A stretch of DNA of 64,000 nucleotides, taken from the NCBI GenBank assembly GCA_040396955.1, contig JBBAWX010000016.1, positions 1 to 64,000 on the forward strand. The letters are read 5' to 3'. The DNA comes from UBA965 sp040396955. Its GTDB lineage: Bacteria; Chloroflexota; Chloroflexia; Chloroflexales; Roseiflexaceae. A program made the translations under genes and the position numbers. Shown here piece by piece: positions 1-6,018 of this stretch. How positions within the stretch are numbered: position 1 is the first letter of the stretch; every line of letters begins with the position of its first letter. Below the pieces are notes generated by a model, which was not told where the DNA came from, did not search any database, and worked only from the letters and a program-made list of their open reading frames with translations.

Positions 1-58
1 GCACTGAAGGTACTGCAAGGTTGCCTTGTGGGAGACTAGGTCTGTGCGCCATCCACAT

Positions 59-133
<75 letters not shown>

Positions 134-143
134 ATTTGGTAGC

Positions 144-177
144 AACCCCCCCAGAGAATACATTCTCTGGGGGGGTT
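144..177 (+). terminator. Hairpin after first tRNA-fMet
   Basis: A perfect 15-bp stem (144-158 with 163-177) with a 4-nt loop, including seven consecutive C:G pairs. It starts 11 nt after the tRNA CCA end. There is no U-tract on the plus strand, so it may act as a processing or pausing structure as well as a terminator. Confidence 0.65.
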
Positions 178-254
178 CGCGTGTCTTGCACACCTCCTGC
201 TTATGCGACTCTCATGTGTGGCTGGGTAAACTGCGCTATACTAAGAATAGTCAT

Positions 255-329
255 CGCGGCGTGGAGCAGTGGCAGCTCGTCGGGCTCATAACCCGAAGGT
301 CAGTGGTTCGAATCCGCTCGCCGCTACCA
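255..329 (+). tRNA. Initiator tRNA-fMet (CAT), copy 2
   Basis: A second 75-nt initiator tRNA, identical to copy 1 except for a T-to-C change in the D-loop (GGTAG versus GGCAG). It has the same GGG/CCC anticodon-stem pairs, C1/U72 mismatch and encoded CCA. The flanking DNA of the two copies differs, so the duplication covers essentially only the gene. Confidence 0.95.
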
Positions 330-334
330 ATATC

Positions 335-371
335 ATCACCTCTCTGAATTTCTTCAGAGAGGTGATTTTTT
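335..371 (+). terminator. Rho-independent terminator after second tRNA-fMet
   Basis: A perfect 14-bp stem (335-348 with 353-366) with a 4-nt loop runs straight into a five-T tract. It begins 5 nt after the CCA end of the second tRNA and is a textbook intrinsic terminator. Confidence 0.9.
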
Positions 372-992
372 ATAGGCGACATGCGTATGCCCAAGCGGCA
401 CATCAATCGATGTTGTAGCGTGGAAGCGTCGCGCGCACCCGTGATCGTACGTCGTACGCAGAAGGCTGTCACCAACATGGCTGGTACTAGCGCCGATGCA
501 ATGCGTCATTGGCAGATATGATGACTGCATCAGCACAGTTGTGCACGTTGTGGAGGTGCGCATGCGTTGTGGGTTATCAGACGAACAATGGATTGTGACT
601 GTCGCACATGGACGTCGTACAATCTTGGCTCAGAATATTGCATCGCAGTCGTTGTGAGGGTCGTTCCCGTCGCACATCCCTTCGTCGTACACATTGGTGT
701 TCGGATGTCGCGTACGACGACGCCTGCGCTATGTCGTAATTGCCTGTGTACATGGGTTGGTGGGCTTGTTCCCTCAACGTAACGACCCCGCCAATCGGCG
801 GGGTCGTTACATGGTGTGCACCGTTGATGCAAATGAGGGTGAGCAAGCGTTTGGGTACCTATCTGATGTACGCTCGGCGTTATGGAGATGCGGGTACACG
901 TCGCGCTGGTTGGTAATCGCCACTTGTGCGTGATGCGATGTCGATGAATCGTGTGATTCGGTTGTGTGCAGCTGGCGGATCGGTGGCACGTA
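372..992. other. Long apparently non-coding region with GTCGTAC-like repeats
   Basis: About 620 bp in which no reading frame looks like a real protein: the longest are rich in His, Thr, Cys and Arg, lack ribosome binding sites and overlap each other. Variants of GTCGTAC, GTCGCAC, GTCGTTAC and their complements recur (near 441, 601, 613, 677, 686, 713, 733 and 803). A perfect 14-bp hairpin lies at 779-810. It may hold decayed sequence, binding sites or an unrecognised RNA. Confidence 0.5.
779..810. terminator. Perfect 14-bp hairpin in non-coding region
   Basis: Arms 779-792 and 797-810 pair perfectly around a 4-nt AATC loop and are mostly G:C. It resembles the U-tract-free terminator hairpins found after other genes in this window, but no gene is obvious on either side. 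It could end a small RNA transcribed in either direction. Confidence 0.4.
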
Positions 993-993
993 T

Positions 994-1051
994 TTGACAT
1001 GTATCAATGAATGATATAGTATGACAGATATATCATTCATTGATATATCTG
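994..1051 (+). promoter_or_regulatory. PadR operon promoter with double palindromic operator
   Basis: A TTGACA -35 (994-999) is followed by -10 candidates TATAGT (1015-1020) or TAGTAT (1017-1022). Two operator-like palindromes lie here. The first, TATCA-ATGAA-TGATA (1002-1016), sits between -35 and -10. The second (1025-1051) is an 11-bp perfect inverted repeat around TTCAT. The cores are exact reverse complements of each other. The position fits autorepression by the PadR protein encoded 20 bp downstream, the usual PadR mode (inference). Confidence 0.75.
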
Positions 1052-1070
1052 TATGTAAGTAGGGACAGCA

Positions 1071-1424
1071 ATGCCAAGGCGCGATTCGATTTCGAATGGG
1101 GAGTTGAACGACTCGCAGTTTTACATTATGGCGGCGCTGATTACACCACAGCATGGCTATGCGGTGATGCAGATGCTACTACAGGTTGAAAATCAGGTGG
1201 TGCATATTGGGCCAGCAACACTGTATACGACGTTGCGGCAACTGGTTGAGGCAGGGCTCCTTGAGCGCTGTGAAGTCGATGGCCCGAACAAGGTCTACGT
1301 GACAACGGCTGAAGGACGTGCTCGACTCGTCAACGAGATTGCGCGCAAGCGGGCCATGGTTGATTTTGCGCTGGGGAAGTTGAATGAGAGTATGCATGAT
1401 GAGGAATCCGAAAAAACGATATGA
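1071..1424 (+). CDS. PadR-family transcriptional regulator
   Basis: A 117-aa winged-helix regulator of the PadR family. The segment after residue 10 (LNDSQFYIMAAL) and the wing segment IGPATLYTTLRQLVEAGLLE match the PadR winged helix. The C-terminal helix (about 85-110) would be the dimerisation arm. It is short, as in PadR subfamily 2. The ATG follows a GGGACAG sequence and lies just after a double palindrome that is likely its own operator. PadR proteins usually repress an adjacent membrane-protein gene, and here two DUF2812 genes follow, the first overlapping this gene's 3' end. Such PadR-DUF2812 pairs are common in Firmicutes and Chloroflexota. The inducing ligand is unknown. Confidence 0.88.
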   Translation: MPRRDSISNGELNDSQFYIMAALITPQHGYAVMQMLLQVENQVVHIGPATLYTTLRQLVEAGLLERCEVDGPNKVYVTTAEGRARLVNEIARKRAMVDFALGKLNESMHDEESEKTI

Positions 1425-2034
1425 GACCAGCCTTGGGATTGCGTTTGACGAAGCCGGTGATTTACAGCGCCTCGGCGATTGGGCGGCTGAAGGGTGGCGA
1501 TTGACCGGTTTTCGTGGCTTGAAGTATGTACTTGAGCCGGCACCAGCGGAGCAAGTGGTATTTGCGGTGGACTACCTGTATGAGCCCGATGCTGAGTACT
1601 TTGAGTTGTGTCGTGCAAGTGGGTGGGAGCATGTTATTTCAATGGATGGTTTGATACATCTATTTAAAGCGGTCCCGGGCACCCCTGCAATGTTTTCCAC
1701 AGCCGAGATGCACACCAAGTATCGGCGTGCGCAGCGCCAGCTGTTCGCTCCGGCAGTCGGTAGTCTTGTCACGTTGGTGGCGGTGTGGTTGGCGATTATT
1801 GTATGGGGTATTCCGTGGCGGAATCAACTTGAGCCAGAGTGGGTGGCGCTCATTGGAACCTACGGGTTGCTGGCGATTGTCATTGCAGCTCAAACATGGT
1901 GCATATTTACCGTGCTGCCATGGTTGGCGTATCGTTTGCGTGAATGGCGTGGAGTTGGCCAAGTTGTGGTTTCGGTGAGTCCAATTGCTCTGGCACTTGT
2001 GACAGTGCTGTTGTTTTTGTGGTTGGTGCCATGA
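1396..2034 (+). CDS. DUF2812 domain membrane protein (copy 1)
   Basis: A protein of about 212 aa with an N-terminal cytosolic DUF2812 domain (roughly 1-110; features GDWAAEGWRL and the ASGWEHVIS/IHLFKA block) followed by three predicted membrane segments (about 120-140, 150-175, 190-210). The function of DUF2812 is unknown; the family sits next to PadR regulators and is thought to act at the membrane. The ATG at 1396 (MMRNPKK) is chosen because its paralogue begins the same way; an in-frame ATG at 1384 with a GGGGAAG upstream is also possible. The gene overlaps the padR 3' end, which implies translational coupling. Confidence 0.78.
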   Translation: MMRNPKKRYETSLGIAFDEAGDLQRLGDWAAEGWRLTGFRGLKYVLEPAPAEQVVFAVDYLYEPDAEYFELCRASGWEHVISMDGLIHLFKAVPGTPAMFSTAEMHTKYRRAQRQLFAPAVGSLVTLVAVWLAIIVWGIPWRNQLEPEWVALIGTYGLLAIVIAAQTWCIFTVLPWLAYRLREWRGVGQVVVSVSPIALALVTVLLFLWLVP

Positions 2035-2087
2035 TGTGAGCATATCGTTGGGCGAAGGCGGTGTGAAGGTGTATGGTGAAAGGAATC

Positions 2088-2750
2088 ATGATGGCACGGT
2101 GGACAAAGCAGATGCCCGTATCACGGCGTGAGATCTGCTCCGGGCTTGCATTTGCTGAAGAAGCAGATATGCGCAAATTGACTGAGTGGGCAGCCACGGG
2201 TTGGCGCCTGTCGCGGATAAATGGTATGTGGATGGTGCTTGAGCAAGCACCGCCCGAGCAGGCAGTGTTTGCCATTGATTATCAGGACAAACCAGAGCCC
2301 GAGTACTATGCGCTGTGTGCGGCAGCGGGCTGGCATCACGTGATATCGATAGAGGGGCAAATACACTTGTTCAAGGCGGCTCCGGGTACAGCGGCCATTT
2401 TTAGTGCTACGGATATGACCACCAAATATCAGCGTGCGGCACGTATGTTTGCAAGGCCGGCGTTGTGGAGTAGCGTGGGGTTGGGAGCGAGTGTCGCTAT
2501 ACTATTGGGCGTGGTGGGACCATGGGTATCCACACAAGCATCGGAGTGGTGGTTGGTGGTAGCTCAATTGGTGATGCTCGCAGTCGTGCTTGTGCTTGCA
2601 ACGATGAGTATATTTACGGTGTTGCCGTGGGTGGCGTATCGTGTGCGGCTTGCTGGCATAGAGGTACACATGAATCGATTGGTATTCGGAGTGTTGTTTG
2701 CTATCTGTGGCGCTGTGTTGGGATATTTCATTGGATCGATGATTCCATAG
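2088..2750 (+). CDS. DUF2812 domain membrane protein (copy 2)
   Basis: A 220-aa paralogue of the preceding protein with the same layout: an N-terminal DUF2812 domain (LTEWAATGWRL, CAAAGWHHVIS, IHLFKAAPGT) and three hydrophobic segments in the C-terminal half. The two differ clearly in sequence, so the duplication is not recent. AAAGGA at 2079-2084 supports a start at 2088 or 2091; an in-frame ATG at 2073 would add five residues. It lies 50 bp after copy 1 and 14 bp before the protease gene, so all four genes probably form one PadR-controlled operon. Confidence 0.78.
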   Translation: MMARWTKQMPVSRREICSGLAFAEEADMRKLTEWAATGWRLSRINGMWMVLEQAPPEQAVFAIDYQDKPEPEYYALCAAAGWHHVISIEGQIHLFKAAPGTAAIFSATDMTTKYQRAARMFARPALWSSVGLGASVAILLGVVGPWVSTQASEWWLVVAQLVMLAVVLVLATMSIFTVLPWVAYRVRLAGIEVHMNRLVFGVLFAICGAVLGYFIGSMIP

Positions 2751-2764
2751 GGAGGAGGACGTGC

Positions 2765-3664
2765 ATGGAGTGGCTTCAGAACACCCAAACGGGGAATAGT
2801 AAGTGGTGGAGTTGGTGGGTAGGAGTAGTATTGATTTTGGTGTGCTATGTGGTGATTGGCTCCGTTCCCGTGATTATTGGCGGCATCATGAAAATTATTG
2901 TCATCGATGAGAGCGGCACGATGATGGGTGGCTCGACGAACCCCGTGCAATTCGTGCTGTTGATGTTTTCGCCAATCATGCTGTTTGTGGGAGTCTGGTT
3001 GGCCCAGCGCATCATTCATCGGCGCACACTCAGCGATTTGTTGAGCACCGGCGCATTTCGCTGGCCGTTGGTGTGGCAAGCCATGGCAATCTGGCTCGGC
3101 ACGGGAATCGTGTGGACGCTGATTGAATACCTCATCTACCCAGAGCGCTATGTGTGGAGTTTCAATCTCGGGGCATGGCTGACGATTGCACCGTTGGTAC
3201 TGTTGTTGATTCCCTTTCAGGCAGCCGGTGAGGAGTTGTTTTTTCGGGGTTATCTGATGCAGGCAGTGGCACGTGTGTGGGCACAGCCTCTCTTTCTCAC
3301 GTTATTGTCGGGTGTGCTTTTTATGGTGCCGCATCTCGCAAATCCGGAGATGTCGAAAGCGCTCGGTGGAGCAATTCCGATGGCGTTGAGTTACTTCTTG
3401 GTGGGTGTGGGCACGGCCTGGTTGAGCATCAAAGACAACGGGGTTGAGCGCGCCATCGGCATGCACGTCGTGAATAATCTGTATGCCGGTATGTTTGTGG
3501 GGTATGCCAATTCTGCGTTGTCGACCCCCACCATTGTCAGCTCAAACGTCATCGATGCCTGGTTTGGTGTGATTGCGGTGACGGTGAGTTTTGTGGTGTT
3601 GATATGGTGGCCATTGCCGAAATCAGCCCGTGTAGTGGAGTCGTCCATGATGGATCTTTCATAG
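2765..3664 (+). CDS. CPBP-family intramembrane glutamic endopeptidase (Abi family)
   Basis: A 299-aa multi-pass membrane protein with the three CPBP/Rce1 motifs: EExxxR at E156-E157-R161 (in GEELFFRGYL), FxxxH at F186-H190 (FMVPH) and HxxxN at H234-N238. These residues form the active site inside the membrane. The start at 2765 follows GGAGGAGG; upstream in-frame codons lie inside the previous gene. Family members cleave prenylated proteins or peptides, or serve in bacteriocin immunity and signalling; the substrate here is unknown. As the last gene of the PadR operon it may act with the DUF2812 proteins (inference). Confidence 0.88.
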   Translation: MEWLQNTQTGNSKWWSWWVGVVLILVCYVVIGSVPVIIGGIMKIIVIDESGTMMGGSTNPVQFVLLMFSPIMLFVGVWLAQRIIHRRTLSDLLSTGAFRWPLVWQAMAIWLGTGIVWTLIEYLIYPERYVWSFNLGAWLTIAPLVLLLIPFQAAGEELFFRGYLMQAVARVWAQPLFLTLLSGVLFMVPHLANPEMSKALGGAIPMALSYFLVGVGTAWLSIKDNGVERAIGMHVVNNLYAGMFVGYANSALSTPTIVSSNVIDAWFGVIAVTVSFVVLIWWPLPKSARVVESSMMDLS

Positions 3665-3728
3665 TGGATACTGCTTGGTGTTGGATGAGTGGCTGTGGTC
3701 ACCATCGTGATTGTCTGATTCATAAAAA

Positions 3729-3803
3729 TGTGGATAAGATGTGGATAAAAGGTGTATAACCAGGGGATGTTGTGCGGATAACCGGTGTACATACGGTGGA
3801 AAA
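3729..3803. repeat. Phased array of DnaA-box-like 9-mers, 11-bp period
   Basis: Two perfect DnaA boxes (TGTGGATAA at 3729-3737 and 3740-3748) are followed in the same 11-bp register by GGTGTATAA (3751), TGCGGATAA (3773) and GGTGGAAAA (3795), with weaker units at 3762 and 3784. The phasing places all units on one face of the helix. The array sits between the CPBP gene and prs. It could be an origin module, a DnaA-titration site or a DnaA-controlled promoter region. Confidence 0.65.
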
Positions 3804-3821
3804 CTGGTAGCGGGGTAATAA

Positions 3822-3852
3822 AGAGGCAGTCCGGTCTCACCGGACTGCCTCT
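3822..3852. terminator. 13-bp hairpin upstream of prs
   Basis: Arms 3822-3834 and 3840-3852 pair perfectly around a TCTCA loop. There is no U-tract. It may end the padR-DUF2812-protease transcript or form part of the prs leader. A small AGACC/GGTCT hairpin follows at about 3864. Confidence 0.5.
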
Positions 3853-3927
3853 GCATTGCAGGTCAGACCGAAAGGGTCTACAATACAGACAAGGCGGATC
3901 GTAGTTGGAGCAAAGGGCAAGCGCGTC

Positions 3928-4923
3928 ATGAGTAGTCGTTTTAGTGAGATGCGTATTTTTAGCGGGAGTGGCAACCCGGCGTTAGCGCAAGCCATTGCCG
4001 ACCGGCTTGGAGTCACACTCGGCGATATTACGTTGACCAAATTTCCCAACGACAACATTTTTGCGCGGCTCAACGAAAGTGTGCGTGAAAAAGACGTCTT
4101 TGTGGTGCAGTCGTTGTCGTCACCACTGAGCGATCGCATCATGGAATTGCTCATCATGCTCGATGCCTGTCGGCGAGCTGCAGCCGGGCGTGTGACTGCG
4201 GTGATTCCTTTTTATGCGTACGGACGTACCGACAAGCGCGATCAACCGCGGGTGCCGATTACGGCACGGTTGTTGGCCGACATGATTCAGGCGGCTGGTG
4301 CCCAGCAGATTATCACCATCGACCTGCATGCGGGGCAGATTCAAGGGTTTTTTTCCATTCCAGTTGATGAACTCAGCGCCATGCCACTTACGGTGCGTCA
4401 TTTTGCAGCACGTCGCAATGACCGATCGTATACCGTGGTTGCGCCAGACATGGGCTTTGCCAAACGAGCACGTAACTTTGCTGAAAAACTTGGAGCGCCG
4501 TTAGCCATCGTAGAAAAGCGTCATTTGCATGAGATTCAACCGGCCAGTGAAACCGAACGTCATGTGGAGGCTTTGAATATCATCGGCGATGTGGTCGATC
4601 GTGATTGTTTGCTGGTAGATGATGAAGTTGCCACTGGCAATTCGTTGGTGGCGGCCGCCGAGTTGCTCGTGGATCGCGGCGCACGATCGGTGTCTGCGTG
4701 TGTGGTACATCCGATTTTGGCTGGGCAAGCATTAAATCGCATCGCTGCGAGCCCGATTCGTGAGTTTGTGACCACTGATACACTGCCCGTGGGAGATGTA
4801 AGTGCACACCCTCAAGTGACGGTGCTATCGGTGTCAACCCTGCTCGCCGAAGTCATGCAACGCATTCACAGTGGTATTTCGGTTGATTCGATGAACCTGT
4901 TCCACCGGACTGGTCGCCGGTAA
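3928..4923 (+). CDS. prs: Ribose-phosphate pyrophosphokinase (PRPP synthetase)
   Basis: A 331-aa enzyme that makes PRPP from ribose 5-phosphate and ATP for nucleotide, His and Trp synthesis. Recognisable features are FPNDNIFARLNESVREKDVFVVQS, the ATP-binding YGRTDKRDQPRVPITARLLAD, the DLHAGQIQGFF loop and the flexible-loop KRAR. The PRPP-binding loop reads VDDEVATGNS instead of the common VDDxxDTGGT pattern, a notable divergence. The ATG at 3928 is preferred: the 24 in-frame codons before it have no family similarity, and AAAGGG lies upstream. A phased DnaA-box array and a hairpin precede it, and a strong hairpin follows. Confidence 0.9.
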   Translation: MSSRFSEMRIFSGSGNPALAQAIADRLGVTLGDITLTKFPNDNIFARLNESVREKDVFVVQSLSSPLSDRIMELLIMLDACRRAAAGRVTAVIPFYAYGRTDKRDQPRVPITARLLADMIQAAGAQQIITIDLHAGQIQGFFSIPVDELSAMPLTVRHFAARRNDRSYTVVAPDMGFAKRARNFAEKLGAPLAIVEKRHLHEIQPASETERHVEALNIIGDVVDRDCLLVDDEVATGNSLVAAAELLVDRGARSVSACVVHPILAGQALNRIAASPIREFVTTDTLPVGDVSAHPQVTVLSVSTLLAEVMQRIHSGISVDSMNLFHRTGRR

Positions 4924-4952
4924 CCGCCCACATCTTCGTTCTTCCAAATCAA

Positions 4953-4987
4953 CAACGGCTGTGATGTGTACCGCATCACAGCCGTTG
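4953..4987. terminator. Convergent terminator between prs and thioredoxin-like gene
   Basis: A perfect 14-bp stem (4953-4966 with 4974-4987) with a 7-nt loop lies between the converging prs and thioredoxin-like genes. It can serve both strands; U-tracts are poor on both sides. Confidence 0.65.
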
Positions 4988-5033
4988 GTATATATGCACG
5001 CAGGGAACAGTTGTGCCCTGCGATGATGCCTGT

Positions 5034-5417
5034 TTAGGCGATTTGTTGCAAGAGCGTGTGCTCGTCCGTGTACCCAAGATTGATGTGGCGTAATTCGCCG
5101 TTGGCACCACGTACCACCGTGCTGGGCACCGTCATGATGCCGAATTGTTTGACGAGTTCGGGCTCGTCGGCCACGTTGCGCCACAGTACGGTGACATCGT
5201 GACGTTGGGCCTGCAAGCGCTGTAACGCGGGCTTTTGGAGGCGCTCACACTGCATGCAATGACGCGTGGTCAATGCGATGATTCCTGGTCGCCCGAGTGG
5301 TAAGTCGGCGTGGGTGAACTGTTGCCCGCGGTGCTGGTGCTGGCGCCACATGATGTACCAGCGTAGCGCCACAACGAGGAGCACAATGGCGATGACAAGG
5401 AAGGCACGTTCGAGCAT
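5034..5417 (-). CDS. Membrane-anchored thioredoxin-fold protein
   Basis: A 127-aa protein with an N-terminal membrane anchor (about 4-20) and a thioredoxin-like domain. The active-site motif is C54-M-Q-C57 and the cis-proline segment is IMTVPSTVV. The anchor implies that the domain faces the cell exterior, where it could reduce or isomerise disulfides. It lies 3 bp after the DUF4395 gene on the same strand. Thioredoxin-like proteins and DUF4395 proteins are often neighbours, so both probably work in one membrane redox relay. The pair is driven by a strong promoter enclosed in an inverted repeat. Confidence 0.82.
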   Translation of the reverse strand: MLERAFLVIAIVLLVVALRWYIMWRQHQHRGQQFTHADLPLGRPGIIALTTRHCMQCERLQKPALQRLQAQRHDVTVLWRNVADEPELVKQFGIMTVPSTVVRGANGELRHINLGYTDEHTLLQQIA

Positions 5418-5420
5418 GAA

Positions 5421-5834
5421 TTACCTCTGCCACCGGGCAATTTGAGCGTGTACAAAGCATCCGGCACAGAACCCGAGCACGATGTTGAGTAATGCGAGGC
5501 CGATCACCAGTAGCGTGGCCCCCCAGGCTAGGCTGCTCCATCCAAGTGCCGCTGCGACGCTGGCGATGAGGAGCACTGCAAATCCCATCTGCTGGGCAAA
5601 TCGGTGCGGAGCTGGGTCTTCGTCGACAATGTGTGTGCCAATCAGACCAATGCGCCGTACTGCACGGTACACGTAGGCCTGGGGTGCGTATTGTGGTGCT
5701 GCTAGTGCTAGCGCCAACAACAGGGCCCCTCCGTAAATGAGCCATGGGGTGGCACTGATATAGGCAATCCCCAAGACGACGACGAGTGTGATTTGAGCGA
5801 CTTTGAGGGCGTTGCGATCGAAATGATAGACCAT
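5421..5834 (-). CDS. DUF4395 family membrane protein
   Basis: A 137-aa integral membrane protein matching DUF4395: about four hydrophobic segments, an early FDRNALKVAQ motif and a C-terminal FCAGC motif with C123 and C126. The CxxC at the membrane edge suggests redox exchange with the thioredoxin-like protein encoded 3 bp downstream (inference). The ATG at 5834 has GGAG 8 nt upstream, and the leader from the predicted promoter is about 48 nt. The biochemical role of DUF4395 is not established. Confidence 0.8.
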   Translation of the reverse strand: MVYHFDRNALKVAQITLVVVLGIAYISATPWLIYGGALLLALALAAPQYAPQAYVYRAVRRIGLIGTHIVDEDPAPHRFAQQMGFAVLLIASVAAALGWSSLAWGATLLVIGLALLNIVLGFCAGCFVHAQIARWQR

Positions 5835-5859
5835 GCTGTCATCTCCATTTGTTTATACA

Positions 5860-5937
5860 TGAGTATTATTATCATGTTTATTGATTAAATAATAGCAAAA
5901 GAAAAAAACTTTGTCAATAAGATGATAAACATACTCA
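5860..5937 (-). promoter_or_regulatory. Promoter flanked by a 16-bp inverted repeat (DUF4395-thioredoxin operon)
   Basis: On the minus strand a consensus-like promoter, TTGACA (5912-5917), 17-bp spacer, TATTAT (5889-5894), drives the DUF4395 gene. Two 16-bp arms flank it: TGAGTATTATTATCAT at 5860-5875 and its near-complement at 5922-5937 (14 of 16 match). A further TGAGTATTTG half-site lies at about 5939-5948. The arrangement suits a regulator binding both sides of the promoter. Confidence 0.7.
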
Positions 5938-5946
5938 ACAAATACT

Positions 5947-5977
5947 CATCCTCCCAATCGGTGTGATTGAGAGGATG
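5947..5977 (-). terminator. Terminator hairpin after pheT
   Basis: Arms 5947-5959 and 5965-5977 form a 13-bp stem with one mismatch, located 40-70 bp beyond the pheT stop codon in the direction of its transcription. No clear U-tract follows. Confidence 0.6.
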
Positions 5978-6018
5978 GGGATGACATGGCGGTAACGGTG
6001 GGGGGGATGGCGTGACGA

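Noticed and set aside
530..1000. Reading frame of 156 codons on the minus strand in the region after the tRNAs
   Set aside because: Rich in His, Thr, Cys and Arg, no ribosome site, no recognisable motif, and overlapped by equally long frames on the other strand.
3729..3803. Calling the DnaA-box array a confirmed oriC
   Set aside because: No dnaA, dnaN or rpmH nearby, no clear AT-rich unwinding element, and GC skew cannot be judged from 64 kb.
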